Counted from the stretch's first letter, positions 32,331-41,463 are shown. The stretch: DNA of 64,000 bases from Pelagibacterium nitratireducens (GCF_037044555.1 NZ_CP146275.1:3631126-3695125); one strand, 5' to 3'. The notes: generated by a model from the sequence alone, not told the origin. Program-made: numbers and translations.

Positions 32331-32930
32331 ATGAAGCGGATTGGATTTGCGGTGATGGCTATGCTTTTGGGTATGGCCGGGGCGTCGGCCCAGACCATCG
32401 AGAGCGTCTATACCGATTTCGACGCAACCCGGTGCGTCATGTTTGCGCCGGGCGAGGCGGACACGGGAATACCGCGGCAGGCGGTTTGCCCCGGTTATGG
32501 CGGCTATCCTGTGTTGCTCCAGACAATGGGGGACAATCACAGCCTTTATTTCGGGTTTCCCCCGCAGGGCGATCTGGTCTCACGCTGGGCAAGCTTTGTC
32601 GATACGGGCACGCCGCACGATGTGATCGAATGGCGGGTGTTGAGCGAGGGGGAGCGGCAGATCCCATTGGCCACCATACAGCGCTGGTTCGTGGCCGCGC
32701 CCGAGCGGGACGCGCCCGTCGAGGTGCTGCTCGTCCAGAAGGTGGGGCTGATCGAAGTCTGGCAGGGGTGCATCGTGGGTTATGTGGTGGCAACCGGCAA
32801 TCCGGGCGCCAATGAGACGGCGCGCAAGGTCGCCGATACGCTGGCGCGCGAGCCGGAATGCCGGGCCATAGAGCCGGTGATCGAAGAGGGAACGGTGCCG
32901 CTGCCTGAACACATGCTCTACGGCTACTAG
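32331..32930 (+). CDS. Secreted protein of unknown function
   Basis: The 199-residue product starts with a signal peptide (MKRIGFAVMAMLLGMAGASAQ, cleavage predicted after ASA). The mature part has five Cys (TRCVMF, QAVCPG, WQGCIV, PECRAI and none in between as pairs). It has a conserved-looking LVSRWASFVDTGTPHDVIEWRVLSEGE segment. No domain name can be given. Several alphaproteobacterial hypothetical proteins of about 200 residues have this outline. GGAGGGAG precedes the ATG closely, fixing the start. It is monocistronic, between the hsp20 terminator and a palindromic repeat. Confidence 0.75.
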   Translation: MKRIGFAVMAMLLGMAGASAQTIESVYTDFDATRCVMFAPGEADTGIPRQAVCPGYGGYPVLLQTMGDNHSLYFGFPPQGDLVSRWASFVDTGTPHDVIEWRVLSEGERQIPLATIQRWFVAAPERDAPVEVLLVQKVGLIEVWQGCIVGYVVATGNPGANETARKVADTLAREPECRAIEPVIEEGTVPLPEHMLYGY

Positions 32931-32972
32931 AGCTTGTCCAGCAAAGGTGGAAGCGGTTTTGCTGGACAAGCT
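32931..32972. repeat. Perfect 15-bp inverted repeat, rhizobial-type palindromic unit
   Basis: AGCTTGTCCAGCAAA (32931-32945) and TTTGCTGGACAAGCT (32958-32972) are exact complements around a 12-nt loop GGTGGAAGCGGT. This layout, including the GTGGAA-CGGTT centre, resembles intergenic palindromes common in Rhizobiales. No T-run follows, so it is a repeat unit more than a terminator. Confidence 0.7.
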
Positions 32973-33004
32973 CCAGGGCGGCAGATGCCTCACGCCGAAA
33001 TCGA

Positions 33005-33028
33005 AAGGCCGCCCCAAAGGGCGGCCTT
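33005..33028 (-). terminator. Terminator of ptsN
   Basis: AAGGCCGCCC (33005-33014) pairs with GGGCGGCCTT (33019-33028) around a 4-nt loop. On the minus strand TTTC follows the stem, 29 bases past the ptsN stop. The T-tract is short, so activity may be moderate. Confidence 0.65.
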
Positions 33029-33056
33029 ATCGGTATCACGTGCCAAAGCGCGGAGA

Positions 33057-33524
33057 TCAGGCCGCGTTGATGGCTTCGGACGGCGTGGTGAGAATATCGC
33101 GCAACTTGGTTCCGTCCTTGGTGGCGCGGAGGCGGTCGACCACACCATCGGCACGCAACAGGCGCGCGACGCGACTGAGGGCCTTGAGATGATCGGCGCC
33201 CGAGCCTTCGGGGGCTAGGAGCATCATGACAAGATCCACAGGCTGATCGTCGACCGCATCGAAATCGATGGGTTGGGCAAGGCGGGCGAAGACCGCCGTG
33301 ACGCAGGGCAGGCCCTTGATCTTGCCGTGGGGGATGGCGATGCCATTGCCCAGGCCGGTCGATCCCAGCTGTTCGCGGTTCTGCAGGGTCTCGAAGATCA
33401 CCTGCGAATCGATACCGACAAGTTCAGACGCACGATCAGCCAGAAGTTGAAGGAGCTGGCGTTTGCTCGCGACCTTAGCGCAGGCAATGATCGAATCCTG
33501 CGACAGGATGTCAGCAAGTTCCAT
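33057..33524 (-). CDS. ptsN: PTS nitrogen regulatory IIA protein (EIIA-Ntr)
   Basis: The final phosphoacceptor of the nitrogen phosphotransferase system, regulating potassium, nitrogen and stress functions in the cytoplasm. The 155-residue protein starts MELADILSQDSIIACAKVASK. The phosphorylated His is H66 in GNGIAIPHGKIKG. The domain ends with the LKALSRVARLLRADGVVDRLRAT region. Normal length. It follows hpf by 166 bases on the same strand. This pair usually lies directly downstream of rpoN, but here rpoN is 18 kb away on the other strand. Confidence 0.96.
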   Translation of the reverse strand: MELADILSQDSIIACAKVASKRQLLQLLADRASELVGIDSQVIFETLQNREQLGSTGLGNGIAIPHGKIKGLPCVTAVFARLAQPIDFDAVDDQPVDLVMMLLAPEGSGADHLKALSRVARLLRADGVVDRLRATKDGTKLRDILTTPSEAINAA

Positions 33525-33690
33525 TTAACAAACCTTTTGGGTGACGTTTCTCTTTATGACCGCTGACAATCTCGTCTCAAGCCCACGCCTTTTCCATCGT
33601 CCAATACAATGGTCGGCGGGCGGTGTGTCCGGCGCGCTTCCGGACCGAAAGGGCGGCATGCGCCCTTTGCCGGAAACGCGCCAATGCGTG

Positions 33691-34266
33691 TCATGTTTGC
33701 GACAAGGCCGGATCGATCCATCCAATGTTCCCGTCGGCCCGGCGGTAAACCACATTCATGCCCCCATGTCCAGCGTGCCGGAAGACAATTACATCGGACT
33801 GTGACAGATCGAGCTCCATGACGGCCTCGCCCACGCTCATGGTGCGCAGATTGGAGGTCGCCTCGGCTATGACGGGGGGTGCGAAATCCTCGTCGAGTTC
33901 GATATCGTCATCGGGCGCGGCCAGCACATAGGCCGAATAGCCATCGCCTGCCCCATTGCCGTTGGCGCTGCGCCTGTGGTTCTTGAGCTTGCGCTTGTAG
34001 CGCCGCAGGCGCTTTTCGATGTGGGTGGCCATATCCTCATAGGCCGCTATGGCATCGTTGGCAGAGGCTGTCGCCTGCAGGACGACGCCGGTATCGAGAT
34101 GAATCATGCAATCGGCCTTGAACCCGATGCCTTCGGGCTCGAGGGTCAGATGACCGTCATATCCTCCATCGAAATATTTGCCGACCACGGCATCGATCCG
34201 ATCGGTGGCGGTGCCGCGGAGCGTTTCTCCCACGTCCATGTTTTTGCCAGATACGCGCAAGCTCAT
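33691..34266 (-). CDS. hpf: Ribosome hibernation-promoting factor, long form
   Basis: Long HPF dimerises 70S ribosomes into 100S particles in stationary phase. The 191-residue protein starts MSLRVSGKNMDVGETLRGTATDRIDAVVGKYFDGGYDG. It contains the N-terminal beta-alpha-beta-beta-beta-alpha domain with the basic helix IEKRLRRYKRKLKNHRR (about 85-101). The C-terminal dimer domain is VGEAVMELDLSQSDVIVFRHAGHGGMNVVYRRADGNIGWIDPA. A Gly/Asn linker joins them. AAGAGG precedes the ATG. It is the first gene of hpf-ptsN. Upstream across 337 bases lies irr in the other direction, where rpoN would be expected. Confidence 0.96.
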   Translation of the reverse strand: MSLRVSGKNMDVGETLRGTATDRIDAVVGKYFDGGYDGHLTLEPEGIGFKADCMIHLDTGVVLQATASANDAIAAYEDMATHIEKRLRRYKRKLKNHRRSANGNGAGDGYSAYVLAAPDDDIELDEDFAPPVIAEATSNLRTMSVGEAVMELDLSQSDVIVFRHAGHGGMNVVYRRADGNIGWIDPALSQT

Positions 34267-34535
34267 GATGGCCTCTTGGTCTGGTTTCGGATGCCCGGCA
34301 CTGGAGCCAACCTCATCTGTACCCAAGCTCTGACGGGCACTGTGGAGTCTAGACCCCTTGGCTGACCCTTGGCAATCAGAACCGGGCCGGCGCCATCACT
34401 TTCGAGTGGTGGCGGTGGATAACACCGAGCCCGCAGCCGACGTTCCCGGGGCAAGGAATTTTTCAATATATTCTTTGTTTTCAAAGGTTTGAAGATCGGT
34501 GCCGCTGGCATGAAAGCGGCAGGCCGGGAGCGTTC

Positions 34536-34564
34536 TTGTGTCGGGGTGCCCCGACCGGTATAGT
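34536..34564 (+). promoter_or_regulatory. Promoter of irr with palindrome in the spacer
   Basis: -35 TTGTGT (34536-34541) and -10 TATAGT (34559-34564) are 17 nt apart. GTCGGGG-TG-CCCCGAC (34540-34555) fills the spacer, an exact 7-bp inverted repeat. Upstream are a TTCAAA-GG-TTTGAA palindrome (34480-34493) and a hairpin TGCCGCT/AGCGGCA (34500-34521). The rest of the 34267-34603 gap has no gene. The regulator of these sites is unknown; Irr itself or RirA-type factors are candidates. Confidence 0.6.
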
Positions 34565-34603
34565 CCGGCCCAACAATGGCAATTCCAAACGCTAAAAGAG
34601 CCA

Positions 34604-35044
34604 ATGACTGCAACGATTAGGGCCGAGGCGCATCCCTCACGCGGCCCCTGCCTTATGGCCGTGCTGCGCATGGCCGGGCTGCGGCCCACCCGCCAGCGGC
34701 TCGCGCTGGCCGAGCTTCTGTTTTCCGGTCCGCACCGGCACGTCAACGCCGAGCAGCTCCATTCGGAGGCCGAGGGCGCGGGCGTTTCGGTTTCGCTGGC
34801 CACGATCTACAATTCGCTGCACCAGTTCCGCCAGGCCGGGCTGTTGCGCGAGATTTCAGTGGATGCGGCGCGGTCTTATTTCGATACCGACACAACCGAC
34901 CACCATCACTTCTTTATCGAGGATGAGCAGCGGATCGAGGACATTCCGTCCGATTCGATCAAGATCGCCGGCATTCCCGATGCGCCCGAGGGCATGAAAG
35001 TGACCCATGTGGATGTGATCGTTCGGGTCAAGCGCACCCAATAG
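34604..35044 (+). CDS. irr: Iron response regulator Irr (Fur superfamily)
   Basis: Irr is the haem-responsive global iron regulator of alphaproteobacteria. The 146-residue protein has the winged helix LRPTRQRLALAELLFSGPHRHVNAEQLHSEAEGAGVSVSLATIYNSLHQFRQAGLL. The Irr-specific TTDHHHFFIEDEQRIEDIPSDSIKI carries the three-His haem site. No N-terminal GCPW haem motif is seen, as in many Irr outside Bradyrhizobium. The ATG at 34604 follows AAGAG. A later Met (34653) is possible. It is followed convergently by the SH3-like gene. In relatives irr is adjacent to fabA, but here fabA lies 18.7 kb away. Confidence 0.93.
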   Translation: MTATIRAEAHPSRGPCLMAVLRMAGLRPTRQRLALAELLFSGPHRHVNAEQLHSEAEGAGVSVSLATIYNSLHQFRQAGLLREISVDAARSYFDTDTTDHHHFFIEDEQRIEDIPSDSIKIAGIPDAPEGMKVTHVDVIVRVKRTQ

Positions 35045-35091
35045 GGTCTTGTGGGCATGAGGTGGTTGGGCTCCGGCCCCCCACAATTGTC

Positions 35092-35667
35092 TCAGTCGAA
35101 GACTTCGCCTTCATAGACACCCCAGAGCGTCTGCTGGGCGACAAAACCCTGATATGAGCTCGTGCGGCCATCGAGGCCGGTGTGGTTGAGGCGGATTTCG
35201 CAGGCCGTGCCGGTACAGGTGCGCACCGAGACCAGCATTTTTGGAGAAAGCCAGGCGCGGACGGCCGATTCGGGGCTGGCGGATACGCGCAGGGCAATTG
35301 GACCCTCAGCCTGCCAGGGAGCGACAAGGGCCGTCCTGTCGCCGACAACCAGGTTCTGGTGAACCCAGCCCTCATCGCCCTCCACATCGCGAATACGGCG
35401 CCATGTGTCGAATTCGGCCGTGATTTCGACGGGAACCCCGGGGCGCAGAAAGGTAAAGGCAATATCATAATTGGTGCCCGGCCCGACGCGGACATTGGTG
35501 GGGGCGTTGCGCATGGAAACAAAGCGCGGGATGGGCAGGCCGCTGGAGGCGCCAACCTGCGCATTCTGGGCGAGGAGCGGGGTGACCGAAAACGCCGGGG
35601 CGCCAAGGGCCAGAGCCAACACCAAAAGCAGGCGAAGGGAGATGAAAGGGCGCACGATTTTACTCAT
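35092..35667 (-). CDS. Bacterial SH3-like domain periplasmic protein
   Basis: The 191-residue protein starts with a signal peptide (MSKIVRPFISLRLLLVLALALGAPAFS, cleavage near LAQ). The SH3 motif SMRNAPTNVRVGPGTNYDIAFTFLRPGVPVEITAEFDTWRRIRDVEGDEGWVHQNLV follows. A second SH3-like half is LRVSASPESAVRAWLSPKMLVSVRTCTGTACEIRL, with two Cys that could pair. SH3_3/SH3_4 proteins bind peptidoglycan peptides or other ligands. Adjacent to irr and divergent from the dehydrogenase, a neighbourhood also seen in other Hyphomicrobiales. The role is unknown. Confidence 0.88.
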   Translation of the reverse strand: MSKIVRPFISLRLLLVLALALGAPAFSVTPLLAQNAQVGASSGLPIPRFVSMRNAPTNVRVGPGTNYDIAFTFLRPGVPVEITAEFDTWRRIRDVEGDEGWVHQNLVVGDRTALVAPWQAEGPIALRVSASPESAVRAWLSPKMLVSVRTCTGTACEIRLNHTGLDGRTSSYQGFVAQQTLWGVYEGEVFD

Positions 35668-35811
35668 TGAACAGGCTGAACGCTGCGCCGGCGTGCGCGG
35701 CAGGACTTTGCAGCACGGCGCTTTTTCCCTAACAGTAATCGCGCGATCTTAATGCGCGCTGAAAATCATAGAGAACCGGTGCCGGAGCTAGTCTGCAATA
35801 ATGGTGATCGT

Positions 35812-36819
35812 GTGACCCGGGACCGGGCCAAAATCGTCGTTTCCCGCCGCCTGCCCGAGCCGGTCGAGGCGCGCATGGCGGCGCTGTTCGACGTCACATT
35901 CAACCAGAGCGACGCTCCACTCGATTCGACGGCTCTCCTGAGCGCGCTCAAGGGGGCCGAGGTTCTGGTCTCATCGATCACCGACCGCATCGATTCGGAT
36001 TTCATCGCCCAGATGCCTGCGGGCGTCAAACTGATCGCCCAGTTCGGCAACGGATTCGACAACATCAACATCGAAGCGGCCCATGCGGCGGGAGTAACCG
36101 TAACCAACACGCCCTCGGTTCTGACCGAGGACACCGCCGACATGGCGATGGCGCTGATGCTGTGCGTGCCGCGCCGGGTGACCGAGGGCGCTCGGGTGCT
36201 GCTCAAGGACGGAACATGGCCGGGCTGGTCGCCGACCTGGATGCTGGGCCGGCGGCTGGGCGGCAAGGCGCTGGGGATCGTGGGGCTGGGTCGGATCGGC
36301 ACCGCGGTGGCACGGCGGGCGAGGGCGTTCGGACTTTCCATCCATTATTGCGGGCGGACTCGAAAAGCCCCCCAGATCGAGGAATCGCTGAGGGCGACCT
36401 ATTGGGCCTCGCTCGACAAGATGGTCGAGCATGTCGATATCATTTCGCTGCACACGCCCCATACGCGCGATACCGTCGACATCCTTTCAGCGGACCGGAT
36501 GAAACGGCTCAAGCCCGGGGCGTTCGTGGTCAACATCTCCCGTCCCGAACTGGTGGACGAGGACGCGCTGGCCGATCTTGTGGCTTCAGGGCACCTTTCG
36601 GGTGCGGCGCTGGATGTTTTCGAGCACAAGAGGGGGGTGAACCCCAAGCTGCTCGAATTGGCGCGGGCCGACAAGGTGATGCTGACCCCGCATATGGGCT
36701 CGGCAACGCTCGAAGCGCGGATCGAGATGGGCGAGACGGTGATCGTCAATATCCGCACCTTTCTCGACGGCCACACGCCACCGCATCGCGTTTTGCCCGA
36801 GGGGCGGTCGCAGCTTTAA
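35812..36819 (+). CDS. D-2-hydroxyacid dehydrogenase (glyoxylate/hydroxypyruvate reductase type)
   Basis: This NAD(P)H-dependent enzyme probably reduces glyoxylate or hydroxypyruvate. The 335-residue product has the dinucleotide motif GIVGLGRIGTAVARRARAFG (about 150-170). The catalytic triad is Arg in NISRPELVDEDAL (about 240), Glu in VFEHKRGVNP and His in LTPHMGSATLEAR. The substrate-loop QFGNGFDNINIEAA is present. The frame could extend to ATG 35752, but the extra 20 residues have no family similarity. A GTG at 35812 is preferred, although its ribosome site is weak. Divergent from the SH3-like gene. The stop is 9 bases from the convergent GFA gene. Confidence 0.9.
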   Translation: MTRDRAKIVVSRRLPEPVEARMAALFDVTFNQSDAPLDSTALLSALKGAEVLVSSITDRIDSDFIAQMPAGVKLIAQFGNGFDNINIEAAHAAGVTVTNTPSVLTEDTADMAMALMLCVPRRVTEGARVLLKDGTWPGWSPTWMLGRRLGGKALGIVGLGRIGTAVARRARAFGLSIHYCGRTRKAPQIEESLRATYWASLDKMVEHVDIISLHTPHTRDTVDILSADRMKRLKPGAFVVNISRPELVDEDALADLVASGHLSGAALDVFEHKRGVNPKLLELARADKVMLTPHMGSATLEARIEMGETVIVNIRTFLDGHTPPHRVLPEGRSQL

Positions 36820-36827
36820 GTCCCGCC

Positions 36828-37253
36828 CTAGAGATAAGCTGTGACTGAAGGCGCCTGCATTTGCCGGTCGTGCAGGCCGTCCTCGTAGAGGATCGGGGTG
36901 GCATCGAGTTCTTCGGGCGTCACATCGTCAAGAGTCGAGACGTTGACGGCGTGGAACCAGCCGTTGAAGGGCTCGAATTCGAGATAGCCGCGCGAGAAAA
37001 CCTGCGTGCCGCATTTCGTGCAGAACATGTGATCAATGGTGCCCTGTGGCCATGAGGACGGGTCGGCAGCGTAGTGGCCGATACGGGCTTCACCCTCGGT
37101 CACGATGACCGAATCGCCATAGACGAAGGCTTTGCGATAGCCGGTCTTGAAGCAATAGGTACAATTGCATTTGCGGATTCCCTCATCGAGATCGATGGGG
37201 GCGGTAAAACGGATGGCACCGCAATGGCACGAGCCGGAATGGGTCTTTTTCAT
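36828..37253 (-). CDS. GFA-family protein (glutathione-dependent formaldehyde-activating type)
   Basis: The 141-residue protein has the zinc-binding pattern of the GFA fold: GSCHCGAIRF (CxC), KCNCTYCFK (CxCxxC), and FCTKCGTQVFSRG (CxxC). Length and motif spacing are typical. GFA was first described as adding glutathione to formaldehyde, but most members have no proven activity. The ATG overlaps the stop of the alpha/beta-hydrolase gene (ATGA), so it is translationally coupled to it and ends the transcript hydrolase-GFA with a DGPF gene upstream. A second GFA gene lies at 48656. Confidence 0.92.
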   Translation of the reverse strand: MKKTHSGSCHCGAIRFTAPIDLDEGIRKCNCTYCFKTGYRKAFVYGDSVIVTEGEARIGHYAADPSSWPQGTIDHMFCTKCGTQVFSRGYLEFEPFNGWFHAVNVSTLDDVTPEELDATPILYEDGLHDRQMQAPSVTAYL

Positions 37254-38050
37254 TTCGGTGCCTCGGTGAAAAAGGCGGTGATGACCGGTGCGATGGCTTC
37301 CGGTTGGGGGCCATGGCCCTGATCGGGCAGGGTTTTCCGCATTGCGTTGGGCAGCGCTGCGGCGGCGATGTCAGCGGCGGCGGCCATGAAATCGAAACTC
37401 TTGTCGCCATTGACGACGAGCACAGGCTGGGCGATGCCGCGCCAGCGGGCTTTCATGTCGGTCTTTGTGGCTTCGGCCAAGATGCGGAAATCGTGGGCGA
37501 TGGTGGTTCCGACAGCAGCGTAGGCCTCCCATTGCGGGCTCTGCTTGAACCCCTGGACGTGCTCGGGGGGCGTGCCAACCGAAAGCATGAAGTCCTCCAT
37601 GGCGCCGGCCCCGTCGCCGTGGGCCTTGAAGGCTTCCATCCGGGCAAGGTCGGCTAATGCCTCGTCTCTGGATTGCGCGGAGTTTATGGGCGGTTCGTAG
37701 CAGATGACCCGCGTGACCTGGCGCGGAAGCGACGCGGCGGCCTCTAGCGCCAGGACGGCACCCGAACTCATGCCAAACAGCATGGCAGTGCCGCCAAGCG
37801 CATCGATCAGAGCCTGGATGTCTTCGATCTCGCGGTTGACGGCGTAAGGCTCCGTGTTGCCGCTTTCCCCGCGCCCGCGGCGGTCGTAGAGCACGGACGT
37901 GAAACGCTGGGCGAGGAGATCGGCCAGCCTGGGGGTATCGGCATCGACGGCGCGATACTGGGTCGCGCCAGCGACAATGATCACGAGCGGGCCGGTGCCA
38001 CGGGTCTCATAGCCGATGGATGTGCCGTCGGCGGAGGTGACGTGGGGCAT
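37250..38050 (-). CDS. Alpha/beta-hydrolase
   Basis: The 266-residue protein shows GTGPLVIIVAGATQYRAVDADTPRLADLLAQ and YDRRGRGESGNTEPYAV, typical of the alpha/beta-hydrolase fold. The nucleophile elbow is GMSSGA (Ser at about 98). The C-terminal acid and His lie in VVNGDKSF and PDQGHGPQPEAI. No lid domain is apparent. Likely an esterase of unknown substrate. It is 2 bases downstream of the DGPF gene, and its stop overlaps the GFA start. The three-gene set (DGPF, hydrolase, GFA) is a compact transcript. Confidence 0.9.
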   Translation of the reverse strand: MPHVTSADGTSIGYETRGTGPLVIIVAGATQYRAVDADTPRLADLLAQRFTSVLYDRRGRGESGNTEPYAVNREIEDIQALIDALGGTAMLFGMSSGAVLALEAAASLPRQVTRVICYEPPINSAQSRDEALADLARMEAFKAHGDGAGAMEDFMLSVGTPPEHVQGFKQSPQWEAYAAVGTTIAHDFRILAEATKTDMKARWRGIAQPVLVVNGDKSFDFMAAAADIAAAALPNAMRKTLPDQGHGPQPEAIAPVITAFFTEAPK

Positions 38051-38052
38051 GG

Positions 38053-38478
38053 TCAGGCTCCCGACTTTTGCGCCGCGAGTTCGGCTTCAACCTTCTTGTG
38101 TTGCTCATAGCCTTCGCCTTCGGTGGCGAAATCTTCAAGCTCGTGCATCTGGCGGATTTCGAAACGGTCCTGGCCGTGGGCGATGGGGCATTTTGCGACC
38201 CAGTCGATGGCCTCCTGCAGCGAAGAACAGTTCCAGATCCAGAACCCGGCGATCACTTCCTTGATCTCGGTGAAGGGGCCGTCGGTGACGATGGGCTTTC
38301 CATCAGCGACCTGAACGCGAGCGCCTTTTGACGTCGACATCAGGCCCGCGCCATCGACCATGATACCGGCCTTGACCAGATCCTCGTTGTATTTGCCCAT
38401 TTCGAGCAGCAGGCCCTCCTGGGGCTCGACGTCGGCCTCGCTGTCGGCGGAGGCCTTTATCATCACCATGAAGCGCAT
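38053..38478 (-). CDS. YciI/DGPF-domain protein
   Basis: The 141-residue protein starts MRFMVMIKASADSEADVEPQEG. The domain signature MVDGAGLMSTSKGARVQVADGKPIVTDGPFTEIKEVIAGFWIWNCSSLQEAIDWVAKCP contains the DGPF motif that names the family. DGPF proteins have a YciI-like ferredoxin fold, and their catalytic role is unknown. They are often encoded next to ECF sigma factors, but none is here. GGGAGA precedes the ATG. It is the first gene of a DGPF-hydrolase-GFA transcript. The upstream frame reading through to 38547 has no support. Confidence 0.9.
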   Translation of the reverse strand: MRFMVMIKASADSEADVEPQEGLLLEMGKYNEDLVKAGIMVDGAGLMSTSKGARVQVADGKPIVTDGPFTEIKEVIAGFWIWNCSSLQEAIDWVAKCPIAHGQDRFEIRQMHELEDFATEGEGYEQHKKVEAELAAQKSGA

Positions 38479-38568
38479 TTTTCTCTCCCTTGGATGCGTG
38501 TCTGTTGCCAGGACGTTGCCCAACACGCCCTGCCGACATCTCATCACGATTTTTTTGCTCGCGACATG

Positions 38569-38600
38569 AAAAAACCCGGCGCTCCTTTCGGGGCGTCGGG
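38569..38600 (-). terminator. Terminator of pnp
   Basis: On the minus strand CCCGACGCCCCGAAAGGAGCGCCGGG folds with a short loop and one or two mismatches, then TTTTTT. It lies just past the pnp stop (38629) and prevents read-through into the DGPF unit. Confidence 0.85.
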
Positions 38601-38628
38601 CTGATCGCTTGGGAGAAACGCTGGCCGA

Positions 38629-40767
38629 TTATTCGGCGGCTTCGTCTTCCTTGGCCTTTTCCTTGCCGGTCTCCTGATCAATGACCTTCATGGAAAGGCG
38701 AACCTTGCCGCGCTCGTCGAAGCCTAAAAGCTTGACCCAGACCTTGTCGCCTTCCTTGACGACGTCGGTGGTCTTGCCCACGCGCTCTTCGGCGAGCTGG
38801 GAGATGTGCACGAGGCCGTCCTTTGCACCAAAGAAGTTCACGAACGCGCCGAAATCGGCGGTCTTGACCACGGTGCCCTGATAGACTTCGCCCACTTCGG
38901 GTTCGTCGGTGATCGACTTGATCCACTTGATGGCCGCATCGATCTGCTTGCCGTCCGAGGACGAGACCTTGACGGTGCCATCGTCTTCGATGTTGATCTT
39001 GGCGCCGGTCTTTTCGACGATCTCACGGATCACCTTGCCGCCGGTGCCGATCACTTCACGGATCTTGTCGGTCGGGATTTTGAGCGTTTCGATGCGCGGG
39101 GCGAACTCGCCCACTTCCGAACGGGCCGTGTCGATGGCCTTGGCCATTTCCTCGAGGATGTGCTTGCGCCCATCCTTGGCCTGGCCCAGAGCGATCTTCA
39201 TGATCTCTTCGGTGATGCCGGCAATCTTGATGTCCATCTGCAGGCTGGTCACGCCGTCATGGGTGCCCGCAACCTTGAAGTCCATGTCGCCGAGGTGATC
39301 TTCGTCACCCAGGATATCGGACAGCACGGCGAATTTTTCGCCTTCCAGGATCAGGCCCATGGCGATGCCGGCGACGGCTTTCTTCATGGGAACGCCCGCA
39401 TCCATCAGCGCCAGCGAGGTGCCGCACACGGTTGCCATGGAAGACGAACCGTTGGATTCGGTGATTTCGGAAACCACACGCAGGGTGTAGGGGAATTCCT
39501 CGGCCGAGGGGCGGACCGGGTTGATGGCGCGCCAGGCAAGCTTGCCGTGGCCGATTTCGCGGCGTCCGGGCGAACCCATGCGGCCAGCTTCACCGACCGA
39601 ATAGGGCGGGAAGTTGTAGTGGAGCAGGAAGTTCTGCTTGTAGGTACCTTCGAGCGAATCGATGAACTGCTCATCGTCCGCCGTACCCAGCGTCGCAACG
39701 ACCAGCGCCTGGGTTTCACCGCGAGTGAAGATGGCCGAACCGTGAGTGCGGGGCAGGACGCCGACTTCGGACACGATCGGGCGGACCGTTTCGAGGTCGC
39801 GACCGTCAATCCGGGTCTTGGTGTCGAGAATGTTCCAGCGCACGACCTTGGCCTGGAGCGACTTGAACACCGCGCCGACCTGTTCGGGGGTGTAGGCCGC
39901 TTCGCCCTCTTCGGGGATGAAGTGAGCCTTGACCTTGGCCTTGACCGCGTCGACGGCGTCGTAGCGCACCATCTTGTCGGTGTTCTTGTAGGCGTCACGC
40001 AGATCGCTTTCGATCAGCGCGAGCATTTCGGTTTCGAGCGCGCTCATATCGGCGGGTTCGAATTCGCGGGGCTCCTTGGCGGCCAGTTCGGCGAGCTTGA
40101 TGATCGCATCGATCACCTTCTGGCTCTGCTGGTGGCCAAACATGACGGCGCCGAGCATGACGTCCTCGGAGAGCTCCTTGGCTTCCGATTCCACCATCAG
40201 GACGGCGTCGGCAGTGCCAGCCATCACGAGGTCGAGCTTGGAATCATCGCGACGGTCGATGGGCAGGTTCAAAACATACTCGCCATCGACATAACCGACG
40301 CGGGCCGCGCCGATGGGGCCCATGAAGGGCACGCCCGAAATGGTGAGCGCCGCTGAAGCCGCGACCATGGCGAGCACGTCGGGCTGATTTTCCATGTCGT
40401 GCTGAAGCACGGTGATGATGACCTGGGTCTCGTTCTTGTACCCGGCGGGGAACAGGGGGCGGATCGGGCGATCGATCAGGCGCGAGGTCAGCGTCTCGGC
40501 CTCGGTGGGGCGGCCTTCACGCTTGAAATAGCCACCCGGGATCTTGCCGGCGGCAAAATACTTTTCCTGGTAGTTGACGGTCAGCGGGAAGAAATCGATG
40601 CCGGCCTTTGGCGTCTTGGCGGAAACGACGGTGGCCAGAACCACGGTTTCGCCCAGGGTGGCGAGCACGGCGCCATCGGCCTGACGCGCGATCTTGCCGG
40701 TTTCGAGCGTGAGGGGTTGTCCGCCCCAGTCGAGCTCGACTTTGTGGTGGTCGAAATTGAGTGTCAT
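38629..40767 (-). CDS. pnp: Polyribonucleotide nucleotidyltransferase (PNPase)
   Basis: PNPase degrades RNA 3'-to-5' by phosphorolysis and is part of the degradosome. The 712-residue protein starts [16 protein letters not shown]. The first RNase PH domain ([33 protein letters not shown]) is followed by an alpha domain and the catalytic second RNase PH domain ([22 protein letters not shown], and [13 protein letters not shown] with the metal-binding Asp). The KH ([23 protein letters not shown]) and S1 ([32 protein letters not shown]) domains follow. Normal length. rpsO lies 272 bases upstream, the usual pair. A strong terminator follows. Confidence 0.98.
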   Translation of the reverse strand: MTLNFDHHKVELDWGGQPLTLETGKIARQADGAVLATLGETVVLATVVSAKTPKAGIDFFPLTVNYQEKYFAAGKIPGGYFKREGRPTEAETLTSRLIDRPIRPLFPAGYKNETQVIITVLQHDMENQPDVLAMVAASAALTISGVPFMGPIGAARVGYVDGEYVLNLPIDRRDDSKLDLVMAGTADAVLMVESEAKELSEDVMLGAVMFGHQQSQKVIDAIIKLAELAAKEPREFEPADMSALETEMLALIESDLRDAYKNTDKMVRYDAVDAVKAKVKAHFIPEEGEAAYTPEQVGAVFKSLQAKVVRWNILDTKTRIDGRDLETVRPIVSEVGVLPRTHGSAIFTRGETQALVVATLGTADDEQFIDSLEGTYKQNFLLHYNFPPYSVGEAGRMGSPGRREIGHGKLAWRAINPVRPSAEEFPYTLRVVSEITESNGSSSMATVCGTSLALMDAGVPMKKAVAGIAMGLILEGEKFAVLSDILGDEDHLGDMDFKVAGTHDGVTSLQMDIKIAGITEEIMKIALGQAKDGRKHILEEMAKAIDTARSEVGEFAPRIETLKIPTDKIREVIGTGGKVIREIVEKTGAKINIEDDGTVKVSSSDGKQIDAAIKWIKSITDEPEVGEVYQGTVVKTADFGAFVNFFGAKDGLVHISQLAEERVGKTTDVVKEGDKVWVKLLGFDERGKVRLSMKVIDQETGKEKAKEDEAAE

Positions 40768-41039
40768 GAGACATTCCTTCTTGTGCGAGGAGCCGCCGAC
40801 GCGCTTCCAAGCGGCATCGGGCGGATCGCGTCGCAGGTGGCGCCAGAGGCGTCCCTCAAGTTCCGGAACATGGACAAGACGGCGAGAGGCTCAAGCTTCC
40901 GTTGAGAAGTGACCGGAGCCTCCGGCGATCCTGCCATGCCCCCAAAGGGCGCTTCCGGCAGTTTGCGCTTGCCGGCCCCATTGCCGGCAGGCGATACGAC
41001 AAGGGGTCAGCAAATGGCGCCGACCCCCCGTCAATTGCT

Positions 41040-41309
41040 CTAGCGGCGGATGCCGAGCCGTTCGATCAGGCTCTGGTACCGCGCTTGGTCGCCGCGCTTG
41101 ACATAGTCGAGAAGCGAACGGCGGGTCGCAACCATTTTCAGAAGACCGCGGCGCGAGTGATTGTCCTTGCCGTGGCTCTTGAAATGTTCGGTGAGGTTGG
41201 TGATCCGCTCGGTCAGGATGGCGACCTGAACTTCCGGAGACCCGGTATCGCCAGCCTTCGTTGCATAATCCTTGATCAGCTCAGCCTTGCGCTCAGCAGT
41301 AATCGACAT
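41040..41309 (-). CDS. rpsO: 30S ribosomal protein S15
   Basis: S15 binds the 16S rRNA three-way junction and is essential for platform assembly. The 89-residue protein has the full family sequence from [36 protein letters not shown] through [40 protein letters not shown] to LIERLGIRR. The AAAGGGATTTT before the ATG is the ribosome site. It precedes pnp with a 272-base gap, and the histidine kinase gene ends 155 bases upstream. The usual upstream neighbour truB is displaced by that kinase. Confidence 0.98.
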   Translation of the reverse strand: MSITAERKAELIKDYATKAGDTGSPEVQVAILTERITNLTEHFKSHGKDNHSRRGLLKMVATRRSLLDYVKRGDQARYQSLIERLGIRR

Positions 41310-41463
41310 CGTAAAATCCCTTTCAAAACAAGGAGTTGCGTGACGCCAATACCGGGATGCCGTCCAGGAATGGCCATTTTATGCACAAAGGGAAACCCTT
41401 TTGCTGGCGCCCATATAGGGTATCGGGGGGCAAATGAGAAGTTTTTTCTCGTTTACGGGCCGA

